From: Mesostigma viride
Taxonomy: Eukaryota; Streptophyta; Mesostigmatophyceae; Mesostigmatales; Mesostigmataceae
Direction of reading: 5' to 3'
Assembly: GCA_009746045.1 (NCBI GenBank)
Contig: RPFO01000104.1
Coordinates: 1,328,155-1,392,154 of the forward strand
DNA length: 64,000 nt
Below, piece by piece: positions 52,301 through 64,000 of the stretch. Every line of letters starts with the position of its first letter. Positions within the stretch are counted from its first letter, which is position 1. Under the pieces are notes generated by a model, which saw nothing but the letters and a program-made list of their open reading frames with translations, was not told where the DNA came from and ran no database searches. The position numbers and the translations under genes are program-made.

Positions 52301-55300
52301 ATGGCTCACGGCGTCTCCCTAGCGGAGGCTGTCCAGCGGCCTAGCGGAAAGTACGAAGTGGCAGCTGTCGTAGTGGAATTTGACCAGCCGAGGGACACCA
52401 GGAAAACTGGTAATGGCCGGCATTTTGTGAATGCCTTGGCTGCTGCTTGTGTTGGCTCTGCTTGGTAAATTGTTAAATCCCCTTGTCGTTAGTTGTCGTT
52501 TCCTCTCCATTTTGGTTTCTTTTTGCCGAGGATGACTCGGTTCCTTCTTTCGCAGCCGACAGGAATAGGACGATTGGGCTATCATGTTGCCCAACTGCCT
52601 GATTTAGCTGGCCTGCTTGTGATATCATCAATTGATCCCGTGATGTGTGATAGCACACCCCCGGTTCACCCGATCAGTAAATCGTGCAGCTTTGCTATCT
52701 CGTTCCATTCTTCTGGCTCCCTCTGCCGCGCCGCTGATGCCTTCAGATAAAATCATGACAATACGGATCAAAGACTCCAGCTGCGCCAACTGTGACAGCA
52801 TCAAGGATGGTGAGAGGCAGCACAATGAGCCTCTGTATATGCCTGCCCCTCTATGTGGCCTCTGTGGCCTGCTCACTCGAGGCAGTACGGGAGAAGCTAG
52901 GGCGCCCTCCGTCCTTCCCGTTGTGTATAGGGGTTGAAGGTTCCTTTATTGGTACGCACGTGACACGATCACACGCTTTTAATTTTTAACCTCCGGTCGT
53001 CAGCTTTCCTAATCTGTTAAGTTCTCTAAATAATTTGGCAACCTATGTGTGCCTATGTGTGCGTGAGCCGCCGTGAGCAGCACACTCCACCTTGACGCTT
53101 TCAGCATCACGTAGAGGTATGCCTTGGGTTGAGCAACAGAAGGTGCCGAGTGCCAGCTGTAGTGTTACCATCTGCAGCTTCCAGCCTCTTTTCCGAAGTG
53201 CGATTCAGCTTTGAGCCCCCTCCAATTGGTATTGTGTTGGCCTGTCTGTTGCCTATCGTGAACGCACGACAACCTTGCGTGCGTGTGTTACAGGCTTCTA
53301 TGACACATCTTCTACAGTTTCGCATGCAAGCACTCTTTCCAACTGTATGGCATGCTGGTTCTACTTTGTATAGCACTCTCATATGGCACGCTGGTTCTAC
53401 TATGTATAGCACTCTCATATGGCACGCTGGTTCTTCTATGTATAGCACTCTCATGTGGCGCGGTGGTTCTACGATATGCGGCGCGGTGGTTCGACAGTGT
53501 GAGGCGCAGTGGTTCTATGATGTGAGGCACGCTCGTTCTACGGTGTGAGGCGCGCTCGTATGGCACGCGGGTTCTACAAAGCATGGCACGCTTGTGTGGT
53601 ACTCTGGTCTAGTATGTAGGCACTCTTGTTCTGCTGTCTATGGTCTGCCATAGTGTGGCTTGCATTCTCGGGGCTGCAACATGCCCATGGCAAGCAGGCA
53701 TTACCGTGGTTATATTTTTAGCTTCTGAAGGCCCACAGGGAGCTTTTCTGAGGGCCCCCAGCCGTGGCTTGCTGGGGTGTTTGGAACATGCATTTTGTTA
53801 ATGCTGGCAAGCCTCGAGCCACCGAGTTGACAGGCAGTGGAAGGATTTTTCGCGTTCAGCATGGGCTCTGGACCATGGGGCAGCCTTGCTGCATCCGCTA
53901 TGAGTCAGCCATGCTTTGCCCATGCAGAGAGGCACTCTCTGCTGAGACGCCATCATGCCCTAGCAATTGCTTAGCCTTGATCATCTTCCACCCCATGTCC
54001 GCAACTTTGCAGAGCTGCTGGAATTCATGGTGGTGCAGGTGCACCTCAGTTGTGCACCCCAAGTAGGTGGCAGTTTACACCCACCACCTGCAGGTTGTCG
54101 CCTAGAATGTATTAAAAACCATATGCCCCTTCTCAGGGATATGTGTTTCATATCCTCCCCTTGGAGGTATGTTCTTAATTAAAGGTCTATCACTAAGGGC
54201 ATTTACCCACATGCCGAGGGCACTATTCCTCGGATGTGTAAGGGCTTCATTGGAGGCATAGGGGACAGCACTTTAGGCAATGACCCTATTCAATAGAGGC
54301 ATAGGTGACTGGAGTATGGGCTATGATTCTCTTTCAGTCATTGGCTTATTGCAACCTTCAAGATGCCATGCTCTGTGGCATCTTGATCATTCGTTCAGAT
54401 GAAATTCCACAGGGCGCTTGGATAGCCCCCATGGGTGACAAGGACGGAATGGGGGCGCAGTTTCAACCAGGCTATGGTTTCGCCGCTTTAGAGGTGACTA
54501 GTGTGACCCGCTGGCTCCGCCCAACCCAAAAAAGGGTCTGGTCACCCGCGGCCCTCCCACAGCGCCGTGCTGGCCCGCCCGCAGGCCCCGCCAGGGCCCG
54601 CCCTACACTAAGTGCTGGAGCACATGTGGGAGCCCCCGCGGCCATCCCCGCCCACTGGTGAATTGTGGCCGGCTGGCCCTGCTAAGGCTGGCCTGCCAGG
54701 TACGCCACCCGTTTGCCCGCCCTGCCGCGCCCGCAGTCCCGCCTGCCACCCTGCCCGCGCGGCCACCCGCTGGCACTGCGCCCGCTTGGCGCTGCGCCAG
54801 CTTGGCGCTGCGCTAAGCCCCAAAGGTTAGCCTTGCCCGGCGTGCCACCTGCGCCCATTTACCTGCTGCTACTCTGCCTGCGGTGCCCCTACCGTAGCAG
54901 GCCAACGCGTAGTTCGGAGTAACGTGCTCCTTCGTTGCGTTCCGGAGAGGACGCCGCTGAAGCGGCCGCGCGCCTGACGGCGCGCTTTGCGCTTTGCACG
55001 GATTGGCCCGGCAGCCACTTCCTCCTTTTAGATTGGTCGCGTACTTGGGGAGCTCCCAAGAGTCGGGGATGATGTGACATGGCTAAATTCGTAGATATAG
55101 ATAGACCCTCTTGGCAGGTCTGTGTGTTAACCTGTGATTGGCCCTCTTGGCATGTCCTTGTGTCAATCAAACACACCTGTCCCGCGTTTGACTACACAAT
55201 GCCGCATTTTGTATGCCCCCCTGCCTGACCCATCAGGTCGATGCATTAATTGTTCTGCACCCCTGATCAACTAAAGAATGCGGCATTGCACCACGCATGC

Positions 55301-58300
55301 AGGTCTTTGTGTAAACTTGTTGGATGTCTGCCCCAACCCCTATCCACTAAACAGTGCCCCCCTCACGTGACCGCGCCACACATGCAGGTCTGCGTGTGAA
55401 CGTGTTCGCACCGAGTGAGGAAAGCCTGCCCAAGGTTCGCAGCATTGGCGATGTCATCCTCATCCACAAGCTGGAGGTACGCTGATGTCATCCACATGCA
55501 TGCGCAGGAGCCTGGAGAGGGTGGGCTGTGGGTGGGCCGTGGGTGGGCTGTGGGTGGGCTGTGGGTGGGCTGTGGGTGGGCTGTGGGTGGGCTGTGAGTG
55601 GGCATGAAACTCTGCGCTGCGCAGGCAGCCAGTCCATTTAGTCCCCTGCCATGGGGCAAAACATTCTTGACAATGACCCGCGCGACCCATGTATGCACGA
55701 CATGCATGGGGGGCAGGCTCGCCACTGCGGTTGCTGGCCCTCGCGGTCCCTCACACCCATCCAGTTGGCAACATGAGAGTGTTTTCGAAGATTTTTGTTC
55801 ACTGCCACGTCATGCTCTGTGCATCAATGCCTCTGTCTTCATGCCTCCCCATGCCTCCCCAGGCCTCCCCATGCCTCCCCATGCCTCCCCATGCCTCCCC
55901 ATGCCTCCCCATGCCTCCCCATGCCTCCCCATGCCTCCCCATGCCTCCCCATGCCTCCCCATGCCTCCCCATGCCTCCCCATGCCTCCCCATGCCTCCCC
56001 ATGCCTCCCCATGCCTCCCCATGCCTCCCCATGCCTCCCCATGCCTCCCCATGCCTCCCCATGCCTCCCCATGCCTGCCCATGCCTCCCCATGCCTCCCC
56101 ATGCCTCCCCATGCCTCCCCATGCCTCCCCATGCCTGCCCATGCCTCCCCAAGCCTCCCCATGCCTCCCCATGCCTCGCCATGCCTCCCCATGCCTCCCC
56201 ATGCACGCCATGCACGCCATGCACGCCATGCACGCCATTTGCGCCATGTGGCCACGCATGCTCTTGCCACCGCGCCGTGACATCGGGCAAGGTGATGCCG
56301 CACAGAGCAGAGGAGGCACGACTCGAATGATGATAGAATATGGGCTGATGCCACACAGAGCAGGGGAGGCACGACTCGAATGATGATAGAATATGGGCTG
56401 ATGCCACACAGAGCAGAGGAGGCACGACTCGAATGATGATAGAATATGGGCTGATGCCACACAGAGCAGAGGAGGCACGACTCGAATGATGATAGAATAT
56501 GGGCTGATGCCACACAGAGCAGAGGAGGCATGACTCGAATGATGATAGAATGTGGGTAGAATGATGATAGAATGTGGGTAGAATGATGATGGAATGTGGG
56601 TAGAATGATGATGGAATGTGGGTAGAATGATGATAGAATGTGGGTAGAATGATGATAGAATGTGGGTAGAATGATGATAGAACGTGGGTAGAATGGTGAT
56701 GGAATGTGGGTAGAATGATGATGGAATGTGGGTAGAATGATGATAGAATGTGGGTAGAATGATGATAGAATGTGGGTAGAATGATGATAGAATGCGGGTA
56801 GAATGATGATAGAATGTGGGTAGAATGATGATGGAATGTGGGTAGAATGATGATAGAATGCGGGTAGAATGATGATAGAATGTGGGTAGAATGATGATGG
56901 AATGTGGGTAGAATGATGATGGAATGTGGGTAGAATGATGATAGAATGTGGGTAGAATGATGATGGAATGTGGGTAGAATGATGATAGAATGTGGGTAGA
57001 ATGATGATAGAATGCGGGTAGAATGATGATAGAATGTGGGTAGAATGATGATAGAATGTGGGTAGAATGATGATGGAATGTGGGTAGAATGATGATGGAA
57101 TGTGGGTAGAATGATGATGGAACGTGGGTAGAATGATGATAGAATGTGGGTAGAATGATGATAGAATGTGGGTAGAATGATGATAGAATGTGGGTAGAAT
57201 GATGATAGAATGTGGGTAGAATGATGATGGAATGTGGGTAGAATGATGATAGAATGTGGGTAGAATGATGATAGAATGTGGGTAGAATGATGATAGAATG
57301 TGGGTAGAATGATGATAGAATGCGGGTAGAATGATGATAGAATGTGGGTAGAATGATGATAGAATGTGGGTAGAATGATAATGGAATGTGGGTAGAATGA
57401 TGATAGAATGTGGGTAGAATGATGATGGAATGTGGGTAGAATGATGGTAGAATGTGGTTAGAATAATGATGGAATGTGGGTAGAATGATGATGGAATGTG
57501 GGTAGAATGATGATAGAATGTGGGTAGAATGATGATAGAATGTGGGTAGAATGATGATAGAATGTGGGTAGAATGATGATAGAATGTGGGTAGAATGATG
57601 ATAGAATGTGGGTAGAATGATGATAGAATGTGGGTAGAATGATGATAGAATGTGGGTAGAATGATGATGGAATGTGGGTAGAATGATGATGGAATGTGGG
57701 TAGAATGATGATAGAATGTGGGTAGAATGATGATAGAATGTGGGTAGAATGATGATGGAATGTGGGTAGAATGATGATGGAATGTGGGTAGAATGGTGAT
57801 GGAATGTGGGTAGAATGATGATAGAATGTGGGTAGAATGATGATAGAATGTGGGTAGAATGATGATGGAATGTGGGTAGAATGATGATGGAATGTGGGTA
57901 GAATGGTGATGGAATGTGGGTAGAATGATGATAGAATGTGGGTAGAATGATGATAGAATGTGGGCAGAATGATGATGGAATGTGGGTAGAATGATGATAG
58001 AATGTGGGCTGCCTGCTCCCACGTGGTCTACTCAGACGCGGCCAGCCCTGTGTTGTACCTCATCGCGATACTTGGCAGCAGCAGCGCGCCAACGCTTGGG
58101 TAGCCGCTGCACATTAACGCCTGCTTGTGGTCTTGAATGTCTGAGGCGGTCCCTTGTTCCCTTCGCGGTGGCGTAGCGCAGCACGCAACACGAATCTCCA
58201 GCAATATGTGCACAATCCCATCTGCACACACCCATCCGCGTGCTCCCATCTGCCACTGCCACCCGCGTGCAGGTGCGCTACTGGGAACGGCGGCCGCAGG

Positions 58301-61300
58301 GCAGCGCCAGCGTGGGGGCCAACCGCCCGGCCTACTTTGCCCTCTTTGACGCGGTGGCCGATGACGCCGAGGACAGGCCCTACCAGAGCAGCCACACACA
58401 GGCAGGGGGAGATGGCCGCAGTCATGCGGTTGCTTGTGCGGGGGCTGGGGTGGCCAGCTGGCTGCCGTCCCCCGCACAGGCGCGCCAGGTGGCGCTGGCT
58501 CGCGACTGGGGCGTGGCGCAGCGGCGCATATTCTCTGGTGCCGTCGCCGTCGCGCCAGGTGGGGCCCTATTTGCCTCGTGGCGTGTGAAGGACGCGTATG
58601 CCTCGCCTGCCCGCCCACCCACCCATGCACCCACCCTTACTTACCTTCGTACAGCACCCTCTGCCTGCCTATTCATGGGACGAGACACTTCCATGGGAAA
58701 AGTCGTTACTGCCTATTCATGGGTCGAGACAACTCACTGTACGGAAAACGCTGTTCCATTGTTACTGCGAGTTAATATCTGTAGCTACAAACCTCTATTT
58801 GCTGGGGCTTTGGGCCTCTTCATCAGGGACTCACGTTCTAGTTCTCAGGGGAAGGTTGGCGCCAGGATGTTTTTCTGTTCTCTTAGCTCCATTTTTGTGC
58901 ATCCTTAATTTTTTTTTTTCCCCGGATGGTGGATGGTGGGGATCTCCTTCTTGTGTGGGAAAGTTGGCATGTGGGTGTGGGTGCCCGTGTAGCCCAATCC
59001 CTGTTGATATGCCTGCATCTGCCTTGCCTTCACCCCTGTCCCTGCCACCATTGACCTCACACTCATCCCTCCATGCTGCCAAGCCAATGTCTGGCTGTTC
59101 GATGACCTGTAACAATGAAAGATTTTTATTTGAGTATACAGCGGGTATGCCTGTGCTTGTGTTGCCCCACAGGCGTCAGCAGCAACTCCAAGTACCTGCG
59201 ACACATCGATGAGATCCGGCCGGACAACAAGTACGCTGATGTCATCGTCAAGGTGCGGTTGCCACAGCAAGCTTGCCTGCTGATGTCTTCATCACCAGGC
59301 GCGGTTCTGTCTGTGTTTTGACGTGTGCTCTCGCTCACAGGCAGGGAACTGGGTGCGGCGTAGATGCGTCGCCATTATTTTTTGCCAGGGGCTGAGTACA
59401 GCCAGGGGGGTAAGCCGGCCATGCGACAGTGATGAGGAAGACACCGAGAGGAGCAAACCAGGCTATCCCTGCCATGCTGCTGCAGCCTGTGGGGCCGGTT
59501 GATGGCACCCTTAGGCAGGCGTCTCGAAACATTGCGTCGCAACAGGGGGGTCTAAACAGGGCGTCTGAAAACGGGGCCTTCAAATGGGGGTCGGAACAGG
59601 GGGGTCTTAACAGAGGGGTCGGAACAGTCTGGTCGAAGCAGGTGGATCGAAGCTGGCATGCACAGGATCGCAAAGTGCAGGGGATGGGTGCAAAGGGCAC
59701 TGCACCGGCGCAGGCAAGCATGGGGGTGGTAAGGACGAGGCGGTTGCGTCAGAGGGGGCAGATGCAGATGGTATTACGACTGAGTTGAGATATAGCCATA
59801 AACAGTTGCGCCATCATCATATTCGTAGTCATTGGCATTGCCACCATCATGGTCACCCTGTACCATCCTAGACACCGTTGAAATCGCCACGTCGCCGCCG
59901 TCGCCGATGACAGCATGCGGATGGCTGCCACAAGGCTGGCTGTCGTCTTGTTTCCTGGGTGCTGCCACACGCACGGTCTACCTATCACATGTGCCTGTGC
60001 AGCTGCCACGCCGTGGGACGAGAGGACGCACTCTATCCCACCCTGCCATTACAGCGCGCTCACGCCATTGCACATTATGGTCCAGAAAATAAGTGCTTGT
60101 TATCCCACTTGATGTTGGTCCTCTCACACTCCTACACCTTGCATGGCCCACTGTGGACCCCTGGCTGATGCCCCGCAGGTGCTGCGCTTCACCGTAGACG
60201 CCGCCACACGCCGCACGTCGCTTCTGCTGTGGGACGGCACCGACGCCTACCCTCTGGCGCACACGTAGGTGGAGCTTGTTGCCCGTGAGCCTGACCTCCT
60301 GGTCATCTGCTTGCCTGCGCCTGGCCGCCTGTGGGCCTGCTTTCTTGCTTGCTTGCATGTCAGAAGGGTGCATTACTTGAATTTCCTCATTTTCTACCGA
60401 CATGCCTGCCTGCTCTTATATGTCACAGCGCATCCCTAGCGCTTCTCTGGCCTCTGCCTCTGCCACTTGGTACCTTTATAGTCGTCATGTCCGTCGTGTG
60501 GCCCTACATGTTACTCTCATCTTGCCTCCATGTAACAGCCCACAGACATCACAAAAACGCCCCCACGCTTTGCCTCCATGTAACAGCCCACAGACATCAC
60601 AAACGCCCCCACGCTTTGCCTCCGTGTAACGGCGAACAGACATAACCAACACTCCCACGCTTGGCCTTTATGAATCCCACATATGCCTGCTTGACAGGAT
60701 GCCCTTGCCTTGCATATTGCACCCATTGGCCATGGCGCGCCCTCGCCTCTGTCTCTTGGCCAAATAAAGCCAAGTATTTAAACATATGGCAATGTCCAAA
60801 AGACAACCAGCACAGACTTGACGGCATACCTCTCTGCTGTCACCATCTTCCGCCTCACCACATGTAAAGTCATTGCACATCTTGGCCGTCCGTTTTATTT
60901 TATCAGCCAGCATCCCGTTGGTGTAGGGATGCTTTTCCGTAATACGCTCTGATGGATTTTGTACATCCACCTTACCTGGCCTCACCTGGCCTCACCTGGC
61001 CTCGCCTGCATTTCACGTGACCATGCCTTGCGCCACCACACGTGCAACCGCCAGCCACGACTACACGTCCCAATCCCACGAGGGCGGCTCAGGGACCGAG
61101 GTCATGCTGGGGCCTGCTGCCCTTGCGGCAAGAGTGACGGCAGAGCAGACATCTGCATCCGCCGCCGCCCTGCAGGGCAGGTCGCCACGCAAGGCCACGG
61201 CAGGGGCGGCCAGGTCTGTGGCAGCTGGCAGCAGTCCCCGCCGCAGTCGGCCCCTGAGCGGTGGTGCCATGGATGCGGAAGACGAGGGACAGGAAGCTGA

Positions 61301-62949
61301 GGAGAGCAGAAGCGAAGGTGATGAGGGAAGGGAAGGAGAGGAGGAGAGGGCGAGTCACGAGCAGGAGGGACGGGAAGGAGAGGAGAAGCCGGCGGAAGAA
61401 GAGCCACTGCCGGCACTTGGCACGCTGCTGCGCATGTGGCTTCCCTGGGACTGCTCCCTCCCTGTGGCGCAGGCTGTGGTACACGCGGGGGATAATGCTG
61501 GCGCCGTGTCATGTGGCAGTGGTCACTACACGGGCAGTGCGGGCGCTGGCGCGGGCCAGGGTGGTGGAAGGTCTTCCCTTGATCGCTCCCACTTGTCGAT
61601 GGCACAGGGCATGTCGCCGCGCCATGAGGGTGTTGGCGTGGCGAGAGATGGCGCAGGTGCAGCGGCCGCGCACGGTTCTGTTGAGGGCCGCACTCCCGCC
61701 GATGGCCACTCCGATCGACATGGCAGGCATGCGCTTGGCACTGGGAACGAACATGGTAACAATGCCAGCCTCTGCAGCAACAATGGAGATGGCAGCGATG
61801 CAGTCAGCCATGGCAGTGGCAGGGATTCTGATCACAGGGACTCGGATGGCAATGGCGCTCTTGTTCACACGCGTGGGGATGCCGACATCGCACGTGTGGA
61901 TGATGATGATGGCGGCGGGGCCGGCGGCGTGGGTACCAAGCGCAAGCGCCTGAGCGTCTTCTCCCGCCTGACCGCGGGCCTGGCGTACGCGTGGGTGCGG
62001 CGCAAGCCCAGCGGGGCCGAGGAAGCGGCCGAAGAGGAGGCCAGGAGGGCCGTGGGGGGGTCAGGCCAGGGTGGTAGCGAGGGTGGGCGTGGGGAGGGGG
62101 CCCGGGGCGGGGCGGTTGCTGCAGATGGTAGCAATCAGTTGCCGCAACCGCAGGGCAGTGCGGGGCGTGACCGAGACACATTGCCGGTTGGTGGCCAAGG
62201 CCAAGGGAGGGAGGGCGGGGAGCATCAGGGCAGAGGTGGTGGTGGTAATGGAGCTGCCCATTTAACTCCCCATCAAGGCCATTCAACTGCCCATCAAGGC
62301 CAAGGCGAGGGCAAGGGCGAGATGGCCCACCTCGAGGGTGAGGGTGGCCTTCAATCAGGTGCTGCGCGCATGCCAATACAGGATCTAGGTGCCGGCCGCA
62401 GTCACAACACCCGCGCTGGGCCTGGCGGGCTTCCCTCTAGTGGCGCAACCCTACCGGCTCATGGGCACGTGGCGCCAGTGGCCGAGTATCGCAAAGTTCA
62501 TGGGTACACAATAGGCCAGGTGACGACGGAGTACGGCATGCTGGCACGTGACCGTCGGGTGCCCCCCCTGGGTGCTTGGGTGCGCCTGCGCAACGTGCGG
62601 CTGGAGTGTAAAGATGGCTCGTTCGTCGCCACCTGGCAGGACAACAAGCAGTTCCCCAGTCGGTGGGGCCTGCCCGAGGGTGTGGCCGATGGAAAAGGGG
62701 TGGAGGAGCGAGAGAGGTGAGTGTGGCACTCTTTTGCCAAATCTTGTTTCACTCTGTAGAGGACTCGCTACTCACACTCACCTGGCAGTGTGTCGTGCAT
62801 GGTTTTACACTAGTTATGCTGCTGCGCTGTCACTGCTTTCCCTTCCTTGCCGCTGCTTGGCCTTGTTTGTAGATATGCACGAGCAGGCTATGATCATATG
62901 GTGGGTTGTGTCACCAGCACCGCGGGGTCCAAGGCATGCAACATGCCAG
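52301..62949 (+). CDS. POT1: POT1-type telomere single-strand DNA-binding protein (3' end not resolved)
   Basis: Exons: 52301-52409, 52747-52809, 55388-55476, 58273-58558, 59173-59252, 60179-60264, 61055-62716, 62873 to about 62949. Phases match at all seven junctions. OB fold 1 (exons 1-4): KYEVAAVVVEFDQPRDTRKT, IMTIRIKDSSC, LRVNVFAPSEESLPKVRSIG, DVILIHKLE, YFALFD, RPYQSSH. This is the telomere-binding OB pattern in order. OB fold 2 begins in exon 5 (KYLRHIDEI, YADVIVKV), continues with SLLLWDGTDAYPL (exon 6) and closes at the end of exon 7 with VPPLGAWVRLRNVRLECKDG. Exon 7 is 1,662 nt, most of it an acidic, Gly/Ser-rich low-complexity insert of about 480 residues. Exon 8 (YARAGYDHMVGCV) reads on; later exons may follow the tandem repeat at 63.1-63.6 kb. 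POT1 caps telomeric 3' overhangs and regulates telomerase. Confidence 0.88.
52880..52985 (+). repeat. Family D retroelement 3' end, copy 3, in POT1 intron 2
   Basis: GAAGCTAGGGCGCCCTCC, GGGTTGAAGGTTCCTTTA, a CACGTGACACGATCACACG hairpin-like segment and an AT-rich end, matching 262-424. Confidence 0.62.
53690..54185 (+). repeat. Dispersed retroelement 3' region, family C, copy 3, in POT1 intron 2
   Basis: Same blocks as the copy at 35,700-36,115. The terminal hairpin at 54,149-54,171 is CATA-T-CCTCC-CCTT-GGAGG-TATG, with stem changes that preserve pairing relative to copy 2. Confidence 0.72.
54186..55387 (+). other. Rest of POT1 intron 2
   Basis: GC-rich, with no domain in any frame. Nearly repeated CAGGTCT-GTGTGTTAAC and CAGGTCTTTGTGTAAAC segments at about 55,117, 55,301 and 55,386 resemble the sequence around the exon 3 acceptor, as if the acceptor region had been duplicated. 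Confidence 0.35.
55521..55599. repeat. 10-bp minisatellite (GTGGGCTGTG)n
   Basis: About eight copies shortly after the POT1 exon 3 donor. Confidence 0.85.
55841..56236. repeat. 10-bp minisatellite (ATGCCTCCCC)n, then 9-bp (ATGCACGCC)n
   Basis: Thirty-six units of the decamer with a few substitutions, followed by four nonamers, in POT1 intron 3. Confidence 0.95.
56290..58008. repeat. 53-bp repeat nested into a 22-bp satellite, POT1 intron 3
   Basis: About five 53-bp units end in GAATGATGATAGAATATGGGCT. From about 56,535 that terminal 22 bp alone is amplified as (GAATGATGATAGAATGTGGGTA)n, roughly 67 copies with sporadic A/G changes. The 22-mer evidently arose from the end of the 53-mer. Confidence 0.93.
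60520..60660. repeat. Three-copy ~47-bp repeat, POT1 intron 6
   Basis: TTGCCTCCATGTAACAGCCC followed by ACAGACATCACAAA and CGCCCCCACGC, repeated with small changes. Confidence 0.8.
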
Positions 62950-63076
62950 GTCCGCGTCGGCGTCGCAACCACTCATCCAAGGCTTTAGAGAAAGCAACCA
63001 CCACGGTGCCAGGCGCAAGCCATCACCCTTCAACAAAGGGGTCGCCTATCAAAGCCGTAGCTGTGACCGTGTCGCC

Positions 63077-63557
63077 ATGGCTGCCAGCACAGCTAAGAGA
63101 GCGTGGCTGCCAGCACAGCTAAGAGAGCGTGGCTGCCAGCACAGCTAAGAGAGCGTGGCTGCCAGCACAGCTAAGAGAGCGTGGCGGCCAGCACAGCTAA
63201 GAGAGCGTGGCGGCCAGCACAGCTAGGAGAGCGTGGCTGCCAGCACAGCTAAGAGAGCGTGGCTGCCAGCACAGCTAAGAGAGCGTGGCGGCCAGCACAG
63301 CTAAGAGAGCGTGGCGGCCAGCACAGCTAAGAGAGCGTGGTGGCCAGCACAGCTAAGAGAGCGTGGCGGCCAGCACAGCTAAGAGAGCGTGGCGGCCAGC
63401 ACAGCTAGGAGAGCGTGGCTGCCAGCACAGCTAAGAGAGCGTGGCTGCCAGCACAGCTAAGAGAGCGTGGCGGCCAGCACAGCTAAGAGAGTGTGGCGGC
63501 CAGCACAGCTAAGAGAGCGTGGTGGCCAGCACAGCTAAGAGAGCGTGGCGGCCAGCA
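63077..63557. repeat. 26-bp minisatellite, about 18 copies
   Basis: Units GAGAGCGTGGCTGCCAGCAC+AGCTAA with CTG/CGG variants arranged in a higher-order pattern. It lies in or after POT1 exon 8 sequence. Confidence 0.94.
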
Positions 63558-64000
63558 GTCTCCATCAACCTCACCAAGGTGGCAGCGCGGGGGGCTGATC
63601 GGGAAGCAGGTGGTTTGGTAGGCTATTGTTGATATTCTTACAGGGTATTCGTACAGGTTATTCGAACAGGTTATTCGTACAGGTTATTCCTGCAGGGTGT
63701 ATCATCATCAGGATATAGGGTATTGTCCTCTTCTTCTGGCGTACTAGTAGCAATACCTACTTCAGCTGAAGCTCGGGCTCCTGTCGTTGGCCCATTGGCC
63801 CATTCTTGGCGCATCCTTGGCCCACGGTTGGCCCATTGCCCACTGTTGGGCTACTGGCTGACGTGGTACCATGGTAATTACCAGCACGGTAGTGGCTCAC
63901 CTCCCTGGTAATCATGTGACAGGGGCACCCTGGTCACCTGCCCACCCGGGCTGCTTGCCTGCCTGCCCACCCAGCCCGCCTGACTGCTGACCAGCTTGCC
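63558..64000 (+). other. Right end of window, possible further POT1 exon
   Basis: AG at 63,557-63,558 followed by TCTCCATCAACCTCACCAAG|GTGGCA could be a short exon, but it is too small to test by eye. Short TACAGGTTATTCG repeats lie at 63,640-63,690. No other gene seen. Confidence 0.25.

Noticed and set aside
55839-58022. 727-codon minus-strand ORF
   Set aside because: Composed of 22-bp, 53-bp and 10-bp satellites in POT1 intron 3.

Overview
The window looks like nuclear DNA of a GC-rich unicellular green alga (Chlorophyta). Three host genes assembled exon by exon point this way: a plastid-targeted plant-type alpha/beta-hydrolase, a cytochrome c6A with the green-lineage disulfide loop, and a plant/animal-type POT1 telomere protein. 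All three use GT-AG introns with exact phase agreement across every junction. Much of the remaining sequence is retrotransposons and tandem repeats. I see no bacterial operons, CRISPR arrays, rRNA genes or convincing intact tRNA genes.

Layout. 1-1470: (ATTCC)n and an old retroelement 3' end. 1471-9663 (+): complete 8-exon hydrolase gene, 325 codons, introns full of satellites. 9.9-17.4 kb: nest of minus-strand LINE fragments (families A and B, my names). 17,453-25,298 (+): an LTR retrotransposon with 616-bp LTRs, CCTAC target duplication, an extra 5' ORF, a zinc-knuckle gag and a Copia-like pol, inserted into a minus-strand two-ORF LINE whose 5' half resumes at 25.3-26.5 kb. 26.85-32.7 kb (+): a non-LTR element with 170-bp 5' monomers, PHD, RING and C2H2-like fingers, RT and restriction-like endonuclease. 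32.7-38.3 kb: more LINE debris, a 94-bp perfect palindrome and a probable SINE. 39,439-39,723 (+): SUMO-like gene. 41.3-44.8 kb: a LINE whose 3' UTR carries 2.7 kb of (ATCC)n. 45,114-50,730 (-): 5-exon cytochrome c6A gene. 52,301 onward (+): POT1, 8 exons recovered, 3' end not resolved.

How it fits together. Cytochrome c6A and POT1 are divergently arranged around a 1.6-kb interval with a duplicated E2F-like motif. The repeats are not random: LINE 3' ends from several families share a small stem-bulge-stem hairpin (CTCC/GGAG with a 4-nt loop) followed by an AT-rich tail, and the hairpin shows covariation between copies. The giant ATCC arrays lie at one fixed place, just upstream of that hairpin. 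The most novel items are this shared 3' signal, the LTR element with integrase apparently ahead of protease and RT plus a compositionally foreign 5' ORF, and the PHD/RING/endonuclease retroelement.
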